Counted from the stretch's first letter, positions 1 to 12,360 are shown. The stretch: DNA of 64,000 bases from Nymphaea colorata (GCF_008831285.2 NC_045141.1:7551353-7615352); one strand, 5' to 3'. Program-made: numbers and translations. Notes: a model not told the origin generated them from the sequence alone.

Positions 1-899
1 TCTTCTTTATTAACAAGTGAGGTTCTTTAGTTTTGTCAATACTGAATTTTCCTCAAACCCAAGTTTGATGGCGGGAAAACTTCAAAAACCTGGTTTTGTT
101 TTTTGGCGTCCACAAACACCCCTCCCCCAAAAAAGAAAAAGTAAAAAAAAAAAACCCACCCCGAAGAAAAGGCTAACCAATTCTAGAAAATGTCAAATCA
201 TTGTTTAATGGATCATTGTGGATTGTGTCCACCTTTATATGCACATTGTAGCTCAAATGTTGGTGTAGGGAACCCATTGAATGCCAGAACCCAGGCTTAA
301 AAGGCCCTATCGGAGGAAGGCTATAGGCAAATGAAATCATGAGGCCCGGCCACCAAACAGTCGAACACTATCTAGTGATGAAAAATGTAAAGCGGTCTCT
401 TCTTGACGTGGTAACCTGAAAATCCCATTTTAGAAGGAGAAATTCATTTTCAAATGTAACACAACGGCCACAAAATTGCTTTCCTTCTTCAATATTGTGT
501 TGGGAAAGGGGCAACTTAACCCATATCTTGGACAACCAAGACAAGCTTTTTTCCTCGTTAAAGAATAATAACCACCTTTTTTTAATAATAAAGTTTTGTT
601 ATCTGACTTGAATGACTTGCCTTTTATCTAGAGGTGACCAAGATTTCACATTTTACACTAAAGCGGCAATATTAGGGTTGTTGGTGTCATCTCCACAGCC
701 AGGGGGGGATTTGAGGCGTGGCCTAGGGTTTCGGCACATGCCAGCAACAGTGACGTTGCACGGATTGGCTTGGCAACAAAAGACAACGTGCAAAATTTTA
801 ATAGTTTTACTCTTTTTGGATACCGAAGAAATCTTTCCCTTTTCACAAACAAATCAAACGCTTTCAATACATTACATCTTAAGCATGGCAGTCACTTGT
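1..899. other. Upstream region, no gene seen
   Basis: Mixed A/T-rich and unique sequence with short open frames that lack codon structure or recognisable motifs. It lies 5' of the zinc-finger gene and probably contains its promoter, but I cannot point to specific transcription-factor sites. Confidence 0.5.
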
Positions 900-907
900 T
901 TATAAGG
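900..907 (+). promoter_or_regulatory. Possible TATA box of the zinc-finger gene
   Basis: TTATAAGG lies about 230 bp upstream of the ATG at 1134 and is followed by a pyrimidine-rich CTCTCTCTCT stretch typical of plant 5' leaders. A transcript start near 930 would give a leader of about 200 nt. This is an inference from position and composition only. Confidence 0.3.
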
Positions 908-1133
908 ACAATGCAGATCGACCACGCCCGTCATCAAGAAGACGTCTCTCTCTCTATTCTACCTAGCTTCGCTTTCCATTTCTCAGGTGCCATCTTTTGA
1001 CCTGTTCTTCCTTTGAAAGACCTGTACCCCCTTCACCTACCAACTCGATCTTGTCTCCACTTCCAGTCCAGGTCCAGGAAAACCGCTACCCATTTCAGGT
1101 TTTAGTCTTTTCCAGGCCTTCTCTTCCAAGTTC

Positions 1134-1700
1134 ATGGCCGAGGAAAAGAACGACACTGCCGTCCCCAAGGAAGAAGTGGGCAGTTCAGATTCAGAACCTA
1201 AGAAGTCTAAGTTTTTCTCCTGCCAATACTGCGATAAGAAATTCTTAGGTCGCCATGCCTTGGCTGGCCACCAGAATGCTCATTGGAGAGAGAAATCCGA
1301 AGCAAAGAACCTTAAAAGGAAACGTGATGACCCAATGCCGTCCACCTATCCATCCTTTTTCTTTCAGAACTTACCACTTGCCAGTTCTCTACACATCGAT
1401 TCTTTGTCTAGAAACTTTGGTCTCTACCAATCCGGTTATCCTTCTTTTCCATTGTCTAACAGGTTTGCACCCAGTGCTGCCCACTGCGGACTTAACGTTC
1501 CTCCTCTCGGGAGGGCTTCTGTCTTTGGAGGAAACGCTACCGTAAACTTCCATGAATGGCAGAGGTACAGAGAGAGGATGGAGCAAGCTAGGGAGTTCTT
1601 ATCAGCGCCTTCATCAAACGAGGCGAACGTCTCGTGTGTGGAAACTGATAATGGTTGTTCTGCAAACGAGAAAAACCTGGACCTCTCTCTGCATCTGTAG
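1134..1700 (+). CDS. Single C2H2 zinc-finger protein with C-terminal EAR repression motif
   Basis: This is an intact, intronless 188-codon frame. Residues 28-52 form one C2H2 finger with C30, C33, H46 and H50 (C-X2-C-X12-H-X3-H). The finger helix reads HALAGHQNAH where the plant Q-type finger normally reads QALGGHQNAH. A basic patch (KRKR, about 61-65) follows and could be a nuclear localisation signal. The last seven residues, LDLSLHL, are an EAR motif of the LxLxL/DLSL type, which in this family recruits TOPLESS-type corepressors. Single-finger, EAR-ended proteins of 150-250 residues (KNUCKLES, SUPERMAN, LATE FLOWERING and ZFP types) are nuclear repressors acting in development or trichome and flowering control, so a repressor role is inferred; the exact orthologue is not clear. 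The first ATG of the frame is used; an acidic, charged N-terminus follows it. Confidence 0.88.
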   Translation: MAEEKNDTAVPKEEVGSSDSEPKKSKFFSCQYCDKKFLGRHALAGHQNAHWREKSEAKNLKRKRDDPMPSTYPSFFFQNLPLASSLHIDSLSRNFGLYQSGYPSFPLSNRFAPSAAHCGLNVPPLGRASVFGGNATVNFHEWQRYRERMEQAREFLSAPSSNEANVSCVETDNGCSANEKNLDLSLHL

Positions 1701-1987
1701 ATGTTGAACGTAGCCGACTGCAGCAAAGATAACTGACAATCGCAAAAAAATAACAGCAATGATCGTCTCCCATGCCGTCCCGGGCGCAGTTGTTTCTTTT
1801 TTCAGTGCGCGGTTCTCTTGGGGCCACGCCATCTTCTTCTTCTGGGTCTTTATCTTGTATGGGTGTGTTGATGTGGGCACCGGGGGATGATGAAAAGATT
1901 GGCAATTCTTGTATTGCAGTTGCGGATAAAGCCGTCGTTTTGTATTCCTTCTTAATTGATTTGTCAACTTTTTCTTCAGTGAATCTG

Positions 1988-1993
1988 AATAAA
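1988..1993 (+). terminator. Candidate polyadenylation signal AATAAA
   Basis: A canonical AATAAA lies 288 bp after the zinc-finger stop codon and is followed by T-rich DNA. The open frame at 1772-2029 is most likely 3' UTR. Plant poly(A) signals are loose, so this is only a candidate. Confidence 0.35.
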
Positions 1994-2029
1994 AACTTTT
2001 CCTATAAGTCTGGCAGAATAACTAGATAA

Positions 2030-4466
2030 ATTACAAATTCATTGCATCCCTATTGCATCTACTTTACTATCTGATCAGTTTATTTATGTTGTTTGTATCT
2101 GTAATCGTTTTTTTTTTTTTCTCGTTAGATCAGCGCTTTCGAGCGCTTCTTTCTCGGTGCGAGTTGCGGCCCTTCTCCTTCGTTGCTTTCGGAAACAAAA
2201 TATTCAAAAAGATTGTAGTAAACAAATGAGAGGGAAATCTCAAATTAGTACTTTACTCTTTTGGTCATTACGCACCCCTATGCATGCACAGGAGTGTTTA
2301 TATAACCAGCTTTCAATAACTTAAAGTTTTACCCAAAAACCGTGGTGGGTGTTCAGGTCAAACACACTTTTCATACGTTGGACTCCTCACAAGCCACAAT
2401 TTTAGTATTTTTACAAAAATCTACCTTTTTTCATGTGAGGGGCACTTTTGTCATTTCAATCATGAACACATAATTAACCTACTTTGACTTTATGTGGTTG
2501 ATTAAGCAACATATAATGTCTGTCGATCTGGGTGTGGTTTTTCTCTGCAATAAATTAATAAAAAAAAGATTGGGATATCGATTTCCTCTTCTACTTGCGG
2601 AAGAAGATGGCAATGCATTTCATGTGTTCTCGTAATTTTGATCAGAAAGCTGAGAATAGTATTATTTTGTAGGTCTCAAATTGTACAGTTTGTCCATCAT
2701 CAGGGTCTGTTAACCATAGGACTAGCTTTGAAGGTTTTTTTAAAAAAAAGAGGGAAGGGTGATTATGAGAACAGTTAGGTGAAGATAGGATTAATTTGTC
2801 TATAAACGGTAAGTTATGGTTTTGTCCAGAAAAGATTGAGTGAATCACTTTGGATATGGATACCACCAAGCAGCATCCCAAGGTTTGAAACGGGAAGCAG
2901 GCGTTTCTCCCTATTTGTGCTAAAGGATTATAAGTTTGAATAGTTTTATCAATATTTAGTAGCATGTTGTAAATCCAGTACAGTTATACTTAGCATGCAT
3001 ATATAATAGCTAGCATTGCACTACGTGAATTTTTTCTTTTGGTAATTAACAGAACCTTTGGTTGAAGAAAATATATAGCGGATATTATACTGATAAAATT
3101 TAAAATTGCCCTTCAAACTCATTCTACAGTGTCTCATTTAGCTCATATATAGGTAATGATAAGTAACGCCAGCCTGACCACAAAAGTATAGGAAAATTGA
3201 AATCAGTTGGCTGCCAGATATTACATGATGCATGGCTAAATATTAAAATAGTCCACCACTAAATGTATCATAATGTGTCGCTCCACCATAAACTGTTGCT
3301 AGTGCCTCTGCTGCAAAGTGCGTTTAATGACGGCTAATTTTTAAATATTTTGTGATCATCCAGCAACATTCGACAACGAGCTTATTTGAATTTTTATACA
3401 TGTATACACATGTATGGTGTCTGAAGTTTCTAGAAAAGCTCCAACGAGGGGGCAGTCATATGCAAATCTATGTACTTTCGTATTTCGTATGGCATTTTGA
3501 CAAGTTATACAATTCTGGGATCTGGCCCCTTATGGCTCATATATATGTGCCTTCCCTGAACCGGACAAGGAACAGACCTAAATATTAAGCAAGCAGCTGA
3601 CGAATCTTCTAAGAAAGCTTATTCATGCTGATAAACCATTGTGGCTCAAGGGTGTTAGTCCTAAAATGAAGCAGAGAGTGTAGCTAATGGTTGAAACAAA
3701 TAACTTCTTCAATTTGAATCACATGCAATATCTCTAAATGTGGCCATTAAAGAAAAGTGCGTCTGAGAATAGAAACTATGGCTGCAAACGATGTAGAGCC
3801 CCTATATATGTCAGGGTTGACACCCTTCTACTCAACAAATTAACGCAACAGTAGGCAAGAATAACTCCCCATTACGTTTCCTCGTTACCATCAACAAAGA
3901 ATCAGGAGGCAGAGCATCTCCCTCACAAACTCCAATAGATCTGTCCTTAACTACTGATATCCATTAACTGAAACTATAGAAATCAAGACTGGCAGCTTCT
4001 ACCTGGTCTGCGGGCAAAGCTAAAGGTCTCCATAATTTTCTTAAACTGGGATGACACTCTTCAAATTAATGAATTGCCCACTAGTGCCGTAAATATAATC
4101 TTCCCTCGCCTCATTTTATTGATTATGGTATTCAACTCCAGTTATATTGTTCGCAGCCTTTCTGAAATTTATGCAGGACATTGTAGACTCAGGCTGAAGT
4201 CCTTAAGCTTTGATGCTCCCAGAGTTTCCAAAACCTAGTAAATGTCAGAATCGATTATTTCTAAATGTTTTCTATGGTGAAGAATATCGCCTAACGTTAG
4301 AGACATTTTCACGCGAAACAAAACTATCTGAAACCATTTGACCCGTCAGAAAACAATGAAAAACATTGCTAAATATGGTTCTATAAGATTTTAGATGTCC
4401 CAAAGAAAAGTGAGGAAAAAGAAGCACAAACTTGAGACCTGTTGGTGCTACATATGGTAATAAATT
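2030..4466. other. Intergenic DNA, no gene seen
   Basis: A/T-rich sequence with a T homopolymer near 2109-2120. The open frames (such as 2642-2965 minus and 3352-3588 plus) have no recognisable domain and look like chance frames. No LTR or inverted-repeat boundary was found. Confidence 0.5.
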
Positions 4467-4474
4467 AACTCAAC

Positions 4475-4922
4475 TAGGCATGTCAATATATCTTAATAAA
4501 ATCAAATATTTGGCTGAACACTAAGAAAAAAGTCCGATATGGAAAAAAAGCTCAATATTCATTAAAATTTTACATCGAATTTGAATTTAAATAATGATAT
4601 CTGATTGGATTCACATTTCAATCAGGATATATAATTATCTGATCAAATTTGGACCAGATTTAATTTTAAATTATTATCATATATCCAATGCCCTTTCATT
4701 TTGACAGTCAATTGAATTGAGTTTAAAATTCAAACTCAAATTTGGATATGAATCCAGAAATAAGATTTGGATTGTGAAACCAAATTTTAGAACTCAGATT
4801 TGAATATGACCTTTTTCATATGCATGTGTATCAACACGAATTTGAATCCAAATAGATAACATCTGAAAAAGACAATATAATTAAGGTACATCTGATTCAA
4901 ATTTGATCCATTGACATCCCTG
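4475..4922. mobile_element. Non-autonomous hAT MITE with TIRs like the large hAT
   Basis: The left end reads TAGGCATGTCAATATATC and the right end, read inward on the other strand, CAGGGATGTCAATGGATC. Both resemble the ends of the 8.1-kb hAT at 6998-15139 (TAGGGATGTCAA). The flanking 8-mers AACTCAAC (4467-4474) and AATGCAAC (4923-4930) match at 6 of 8 positions, as expected for a decayed hAT target duplication. The 448-bp interior has no coding frame and is full of TTTGGAT and AAATTTG motifs, which could be CpG-depleted versions of the TTCGGAT subterminal repeats of the larger element. Confidence 0.65.
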
Positions 4923-4930
4923 AATGCAAC

Positions 4931-6578
4931 TATAGATCCAAGAATGTAAATGATGTTTATGTTGACACCCGTATTTCCTTGGAGCACGACCTTGGGCTGA
5001 GTGTTGAAATTACTAATTTAGACTTTTCTTGAAGAATTGATTCTTCCATTAATGTTACCATAAAGATTATCTTTATTCCACAGTTAGAAGCCATTTTAGT
5101 CTGATATGGTCCAATTCACGTGTTTCATGCATCTAAGGCGCATACATGTACAACATCCTGCAAAAAGCTTCAGGGAACAATATTAATAATTGGACCGAGA
5201 CGTCTTTATTCCTTGTTCGCATAGCCGCATGGTGAACTTAGTCTGCCTTCAAAGCATGAGGAAGTGCTTCACGTTGTTTGAGTTCGAACGTATATAATCA
5301 ATGAATATGTGCAAGTACTTGTGGACCATGTGGTTGAAAGTGATGAGATAGAGCCTTTTGTATGGATTCGAACTTCTTTTTCTTTTTTTTTTTGGCCTAA
5401 GTTTTAGGAATTATTGAAATATTTAATAATGAGAATCTTCGAAAACAGATCATCGCAACGGACGCAACGGATCGAATTTTTGCCCCATATCTAATGTTAC
5501 TTTAATTTGCATGAGGCATCGTGAGTCCCAACTCATAATTAGTAGGAAACAACTGGTCCTCCTTGAAATATTCTTATAATGGCAAGATTAAACTGTGGTT
5601 CCCGAAAGATAGTAGTCCTAATGTGGAAGCAATGGTCGTTGTAAAGAGAAAGCATCGTTAGTTTCCCGGAGAAAATATTTAAGATCAATTAACCGAATGG
5701 AATATCAAATGACCAAATATATAAATAGCAACCACTTCGATCGTGATATATCTAGCCTTGGAATTAGAGCCAAACGGCACCCACAATAACAGCGTCAAGT
5801 GAGGTGGAGCAAGCCCCTTGGTGGGTCCCACGCACTGCTTGATGATAAATGGTTATATATTGAGATAACTAAAACGAACCAAGATAATTAAATTGAGGTT
5901 CAAAAGATTTCGAAATTTCCTAATATAAATAGGTAAGTTTACGCACAGGATTCTTTCCTAATAGACGTCGAGGACAAGTGTGAGGCATCGATCGGCAGCC
6001 ATTGCAGCACTTTCCTGGCTACCCTCAAACTATGGTGCTCGGAAGGCTTAAGAAGAGGAGGATCAACCTGGGTCTTCAATTGAGGTAAATAGCTAAGAAA
6101 TTGAGTTATTGAAAAAATATATAATATGAAATATAAAGGTAATTAAAAGCATGCTGATGCATTTGATAGAAACGTCATATCAAGTATAATAGCGAGTTCA
6201 GTTCTTATTGGCATATGTTATTTCTTATGAAACTCACGTAGAATGTGATTGTATTCTATTGAATATGGTGTAGTAAATTGAAAAATAAGCATGGTTGATT
6301 GAGCTACGTGTAAGCTACATGCATGTACAAGGTATATTTTTATGTATATATCTTCAATGTGATTGTTGTTTAATTAAGCTGCCTGTTTGATTCATCTGGG
6401 TTCAAGGATTTTACTTTGAAGGGCTTGTCCGGTTGGGGAAAGAATCCTGCAGAAAAAATTAGATATTAAAACATGAGAAGCCTGAATTTCTCTCAGTGAT
6501 ATTTCGACATAGAATAAGAAAAAGAAAAGTCAGAGTTTCGAGAAAAGCTGGAGAAAATTTAAACCAAGTTATTAAGTT
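4931..6578. other. Intergenic DNA, no gene seen
   Basis: A/T-rich sequence up to the target duplication of the Copia element. A short open stretch after a TATAAATAGG-like box (about 5924-5933) is too short and unlike any family I know, so no gene is called. Confidence 0.45.
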
Positions 6579-6583
6579 GATTT

Positions 6584-6997
6584 TGTAGAGTCATCACCAA
6601 CTCTTGGGAAGGGTCGAGAAAACGCAAGAGGCTTTGAGCCTCTCCTTTTTAAAGTCGGTGCTTTTAAAGTCACCAAGGAAAACAAAAAAATAATTAAAAA
6701 ATGATGATAAGTGTAGAAATCGGTGGAAGCTTCATCCACGACTTCTTCATCTCTATAAATAGGGATATTGGGCATAGGGGTTGAGCACTGTGAGTGTGGT
6801 TGAGTCTTAGTCTATGTGCTCACTTTGTGAGCTGGTGAGGTGGGTGAAAAAATTGTGAGGTTGAGTGACCTTGGGTGCTCACTTTGTGAGTTGAGGTGTA
6901 TGCTCAATTTATGAGGGAGAGTGTTAGCTCGTGTGTTCAATTCATGAACTCGAGTTAAAGTTTCAAGTGTGTGTTGCAAGTCGTTGGGTGTGTTAGC
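6584..6997 (+). repeat. Copia-1 5' LTR, left part
   Basis: Matches the first part of the 3' LTR (18204 onward) closely, including a TATAAATA box at 6754-6761. It is cut off at 6997 by insertion of the hAT, whose 8-bp target duplication GTGTTAGC forms its last bases. A short indel near 6670 distinguishes it from the 3' LTR. Confidence 0.92.
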
Positions 6998-7009
6998 TAG
7001 GGATGTCAA

Positions 7010-7432
7010 CGGATCGGATTCGGATCGGATATACTCTTTATCATATCCGACTTTTCGGATATACATATTTTCGGATTCGAATTCGGATTCGAATTCGGAT
7101 AAAATAAAATCTTAAAAATATCCGAATCCGATTTTTAAAACCATATCCGAATCCGATCCGAATCCGACTTTTAAATCAAAATCTGGTTCCGAATCCGAAT
7201 CCGACTTTAAAATCCAAAATCCGATTAAAATCCGAATCCGACTTTTTATTTCAATATCCGATTTCAATCCGAATCCGATTTTTTATTTCACTATCCGATT
7301 TCAATCCGAATCTGACTTTTTATTTCATTATCCGATTTCAATCCGAATCCGACTTTTTATTTCATTATCCGATTTCAATCCGAATCCGACTTTTTATTTC
7401 ATTATCCGATTTCAATCTGAATCCAAATTTTA
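7010..7432. repeat. hAT-1 left subterminal repeat array
   Basis: ATCCGAATCCGA and its complement occur many times, first as TCGGATTCGGAT runs and then as a roughly 40-bp tandem unit (ATCCGATTTCAATCCGAATC followed by a T-rich spacer). Subterminal repeats are the transposase-binding sites of Ac-like hATs. That role is inferred here. Confidence 0.85.
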
Positions 7433-8203
7433 TATTTAAAGATCTCATTCTGATATAAAGACTTTCATATTTGACATCCAAAACTAACTTTTAAATTGCT
7501 AAAAAAATTCATTCCACCACTTCTTGTTTCTCACAGCTCAAGAAAGGGCCCACAAGGCAATATCTAAAACATTATCACTACAATAGCTGCACATTCTGCC
7601 TGCTTAGCAAAATATCATGTATTTTTTTACCAAGTGCCTCCATGAACGTTAATTACCAATGTTCTTTTAAAAACAAAACAAAAAACAAAAAAATGCCCAA
7701 AGCATAAAGGGCGACGAGCCAGACTGCCTAATAAGTTTCCATTAAATATCTAGGCATCTGCAAAAAACTATACAGTCTGAAGCTTTCAATATATACACTT
7801 GAACTGTTATAACATACAAATGAAAGTAATTGGTGAGAAAGGCACAAAAACCTTAATTCTCAAAACAAAACTATGATATGAAACAAAAGTCCACCTTCTC
7901 TGATATAAATTTCTAAAAATTGTACTTTGTTGTTTGTTGATGCAACAAGAGACTAGACGAGCCATCCTTCACATCTTCAATAATAATAAAAAAAAATCAT
8001 CATATAGTCCAAGCTTACAAAATTTTTCTTTCAATGCCTTCATTTGCCACAAAGGATATGACCTTTCTGTTTGGATATATTAAGGTCCTGAAGATAATGA
8101 AAACTTTAATTAAATAAACATCTTAGACTCACTTGACACATAACTCTAGGTTTTAATTGATTTAATGAAAACAAATAAATACAAAATAATATATACCTCT
8201 AAT

Positions 8204-10308
8204 TTACGATTCAGTTTCAATGTATGCAGATGCAAATGGTGCTTCCTCTTCAGGTAAAGGTGTAGGCAAATCGGAATCATCTAACAAAAGAATAAAATAA
8301 GCAACACAAAAATATATTTAAAAACATTAATAATAAGTAAATTACCTTCAGCCTTATCTCGCAATCAACCTTGTGCACAAATCAAAGCCTCCACGGTCTT
8401 GCAACCTAATCTACTTCTGTATAAATCAAGAATACGTCCACCTGTACTAAATGTTGACTCTGATGCAACAGTTGATATAGGAAGAGCCAAAATATCACAT
8501 ACCATTCTAGATAACACAGGGTATTTAGGTGCATTGACTTTCCACCAAGTCAAAATGTCAATTGGATTGTTTTTTGGGTAAATGGGCTCTTCCAAATACA
8601 ACTCCAAATCTGATTTTCTATGTTGGCTTTGTGATGATTCTTCAAGAAAGTCATCTAATGCACTTGTTCTAGGCTTCTTATTAGAAGAAACCTCAATCAA
8701 AGAAGTCAAAGTAGATGCTTCATTATCCTTCTCAACATCAACAATGTAACCAGTACCAGCAGAAAGTGTCTTCAATGCATAAGTAGCTTTATATTCATCA
8801 TAAAGATCACAAAGATAATTCTTAATTGCAGAAACAAGTTCATATGCTTCATCTTTATAAAATTGCCTATAATAAAACTCAATTATTTTCATCTTATAAT
8901 GAGGATCAAATACCACTGCAACTGCTAAAATTAAATTGCATATATCCCAATACTTGTCAAACTTTGTTTTCATCCTCATTGCCATATTTGAAAGGCAAAT
9001 ATCTGAACTTGAACACATTTTTTCAATTTCCAACTTTATCTCACAAAACTCTTTAAAGAAGATATTGGAAGTTGGACACTTGACTGCAGAAATGACATTA
9101 GTAGCATCATAAAATACCTTCAAACTGTTATGAATAATAGTAGCCTTCTTCCACTCATCCTTTGTCGGTCTGAAATGATAGTGACGATCAAGTTCTTCAA
9201 AACGACCAAAAGCTTCTTTATATTGTAAAGCTACATCAAGCATAAGAAATGTTGAGTTCCATCTAGTTGGAACATCAAGGCACAACTTTTTTTCACAAGT
9301 AACTTTGACATGACGCACTGCTCGATCAAAAATTTCACAGCGAGCTGGAGATGCCTTAATATATTTTATGCTTTCTCTGATCTTGTCAATCACATCACTT
9401 ATTTCTTTGACACCATCTTGCACAACCAAATTAAGAATATGAGCAGCACATCTAACTTGAAAAAATTTTCCATTACAGACAAGTGCATCCTTTTCAAGAA
9501 GCCACTCTATCAATTTTGTAACCATGATATCATTTGTTGAACAATTATCTAATGTAATTGAAAATAACTTGCGATCAATATTCCATTTTAGTAAACAATC
9601 TTTGATGACTGATGCAAGTCTTTCTCCTGTATGAGGTGTTTCAACCATAACAAAGTTGAGAACTTTCTTTTTTATTTCCCAACTATTATCAATATAATGT
9701 GCAGTCAAACATAAATAACCACGTTTTTGACAAGACGAAGTCCACATGTCAGATGTAAGACTAATCCTCCCATTAGTCTTCTCCAAAATAGTACGTAATT
9801 TTGTCATTTCATCTTCATAAATATGTATGCAATCTGATCTAATAGTGTTACGTGACAATAACTTAAACTGTGGTTGTAATCCTTTAACAAATTTCTGAAA
9901 TCCAGAATGACCAACTATACAAAATGGATATTCATGAAGAATAATCATGTTGGCTAAATCTTGTCGACTTTTATCTGAATCAAACTTGAAAGTACCAACA
10001 GTACATTTTTCATCCTTTTCATAAAAAACCAGACGTTGTTGACATGATTCTAAGTTAGGCCTTTTAGGACATGATTTTAAATGATTCTTCAAAAGTGAGG
10101 TGCCCATCTTACTATTGCAATCCATAGATACTTTACAGTGTTGACAAATAGCACGTTGAATACCTGATTCGTTTATTGTCCTGCTGAACTCTTTCCATAC
10201 CGCTGATCTTAGTGACTTGGTTTTCGTAGATATGTCAACTTCTATATTGTTAGCAGAGACGGAACTAGAAGCATTGGCACCTGATGTTGTAGAATCCATA
10301 ATCTGCAT
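8204..10308 (-). pseudogene. hAT transposase (RICESLEEPER-like), one nonsense codon
   Basis: Exon 1 gives 647 codons. The likely start is the fourth codon (10299), because TATGCAG just upstream looks like the acceptor of a leader intron. A BED zinc finger occupies residues 53-82 (C55, C58, H76, C80). Catalytic candidates are D187 in LTSDMWTS, D254 in ITLDNCS and E617 in VASESTFS of the C-terminal hATC dimerisation domain. Exon 1 stops at a TGA (8365-8367) where relatives have tryptophan. The frame then continues through LRDKAE to a GT donor at 8345, a 65-bp intron, and a last exon 8280-8204 ending IETES. The gene is therefore complete apart from one TGG-to-TGA change. The enzyme cuts and joins hAT DNA in the nucleus. 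Confidence 0.88.
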
Positions 10309-10689
10309 ATAAAAAATAGAAAACTTTAACTAAACCATTCGAAAGCAAAAAATGGGAAGAAAAAGGAGGAGGCACAAAACGATACAGAAGTACTAGAGAA
10401 AAGCAAATGCCAAAACAACTATTTGAAACTACAAAACCATATCAACAAGTGCAGCCAACCAAAAGGAGGCACATGCATAAAAATAGAAAGTGACATGTCA
10501 TATTTTGCATATTTCATAAACAGCAAGTTTTCCTTTCATAAACCCTCGGTCATATAAGTCAGTATTTAAGTTGGAAACTGAAGATGCTGCATAAGTGACT
10601 CCTGCTATGGCAGATAGGAGAAAATGTGGAACTATGGAAACTGCATATATGATTGCACTTTACTTCTAACGATGATAAAGCATCATTTA

Positions 10690-11400
10690 GCTCCTTGGGA
10701 ATTGGGAAGTAAGTTCCATCCATTGGGATCCCACGTCATCATCCACTACCTTGCTGAGACCAAAATCAGTCACTTTTCAATTAGCTCCATCTCGCCTTTC
10801 ACTAGTTTTCACTGCAAACAAGTGTGGAATTATCAAGGCATAAATGAAACGCGTCCCTATGAACACAACCTATGTGGTAAATACACGTGGTCCAAAGTCT
10901 CCGTGTGTAAGAATCCATCACCACTCCACCACACTCTGTTCAACAGATTAATAAAAAGAAAAGAAGAGAGAAAGAGAGAGAGAGGAGAAGGACCGTGGGT
11001 TGGAGAGAGGCTGAAGCAGCTTTGGCATGTGATACGCCACCATCCCCGTGGGTTTCTGCATCGCCATTTCTTTCTTCCTCCCTCTGTTTCTCTTTTCCCC
11101 TTTCATATGAGATGAAAGTGTGAATGGAAGGAAGCACGCCAGCACCAATGGTCCCCTTCTCCTCTCTCCCTTTTCTGCTGCTCCAACTCAGAGGCCCTCA
11201 CTGTCGTGTATTATTAACTTTATATCTATCATCGGTCACTAAACTATTTTGAAAAGCTATGTGGTATAAATTCATTTGAGACGATATAATGCAGGCTCAT
11301 AACTCATAAGCAAGTTTGCATCCATTGGGATCTAAGTTCCATCCATTGGGATCCCACATCATCATCCACTACCTTAGACCAAAATCAGTCACTTTTCAAT
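10690..11400. repeat. Direct repeat pair inside hAT-1 cargo
   Basis: A segment of about 70 bp starting AAGTTCCATCCATTGGGATC occurs at about 10708-10780 and again at about 11328-11400, nearly identical and in the same orientation. The DNA from 10309 to 11400 otherwise shows no gene; the open frame at 10624-11115 has no recognisable domain. The repeat suggests that a captured segment was duplicated within the element. Confidence 0.6.
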
Positions 11401-11495
11401 ACCGACCTCATCAAAAAGAACATTTCCAGGGTTCAAATCATAGTGAATAATCTTTTGTTGGCAGTACAGCAGAAAATTGACTACATAACGAATGA
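11401..11495 (-). pseudogene. Receptor-like kinase fragment (catalytic loop) captured by hAT-1
   Basis: The minus strand encodes CQQKIIHYDLNPGNVLFDE, which is kinase subdomain VIb with its catalytic Asp and Asn. The HYD in place of HRD marks a non-RD type, as in LRK10L/rust-resistance-like receptor kinases. Only about 30 codons are present, with neither the start nor the rest of the kinase, so this is a transduplicated scrap with no kinase activity. The family assignment within receptor kinases is tentative. Confidence 0.65.
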
Positions 11496-11970
11496 CCAAA
11501 AAAGGCAGATTATGCGATGAAGATATTTTAGGGAAAAAAGGGTATCAGAGGATCACAAAAAAATTGAGGTGGAGAGGAGAGATGTAATCGGCGGGGAAAA
11601 TGAAAATCATTATACTGAACGTGCGTCTTTCAAGAAAATGAGATCATATATTCATGAAAAGGAACAAAACCCACAAACCAGAAATGTCCAGCTTCTTGGC
11701 ATTATTCTTTCATGTCTTCCGGAGGGTGGGGGTGGGGGAGAGGGGCGAGAGAGAGAGAGAGTGGGAACCAAATCTGATACATTATTCTGTATTAATCGTA
11801 TATATGGTTTTTTTTACCAGCAATATCAACTTTTCTCAAACAGATCTCTTTACATTAGCAGGATTCAGCCAAGAGGTTAAATGAGCTAAGAAAAGCAAAT
11901 GCAGGACAAGAAGACCTACGAAACAGAGATAAGACTTTCATATTTCTAGCATGACAGTCATCTCAACTTC

Positions 11971-12180
11971 TCAACGTTGTTGACAAGATAATAAACATGT
12001 TACTTCATCATCAGCGCCAGCGAGTGGTAGAACATCACCAGCCATGGAGTTCCAAGCAACCACATCCCTCTGCGGCATCTTCTCAGACACTTGGTATGCA
12101 TTGTCCAAGCATCCACATTTGCTATACATATCAATCAGTGCAGTTACAACAAATACGTCGTTCATTTGTAATCAAATAAA
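11971..12180 (-). pseudogene. PPR protein fragment captured by hAT-1
   Basis: The frame reads NDVFVVTALIDMYSKCG, LDNAYQVSEKMPQRDVVAWNS, a textbook pair of PLS-class pentatricopeptide repeat units (TALIDMYSKCG and KMPQRDVVAWN signatures). Intact PPR proteins bind organellar RNA in plastids or mitochondria and have 10-20 such units; about 1.5 are left here. Past WNS the frame degenerates (AGDVLPLAG and on), marking the edge of the captured piece. It sits between the kinase and DUF26 fragments. Confidence 0.8.
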
Positions 12181-12360
12181 ACCAAAGTGCATCATCTTCC
12201 GACTTTAAACAAACATCTCGACTAGAAGAAAGAATGCCACAAGCAAACACATCAAAACCAGAGGCAAGAAAAAGCTTTAGGGGAGAGCAGCATTACCTTA
12301 GTGAGTTGGGGATGATAAGGGCGAGCACTTTCAGGACGAAAAGGTCGAGTCTCCTCCCTT

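Noticed and set aside
1772..2029. 85-codon frame after the zinc-finger gene
   Set aside because: Best explained as 3' UTR up to the AATAAA; no protein similarity.
10624..11115. 163-codon frame in hAT-1
   Set aside because: No domain; it overlaps the duplicated 70-bp segment and a purine-rich run, so it was not called as a gene.
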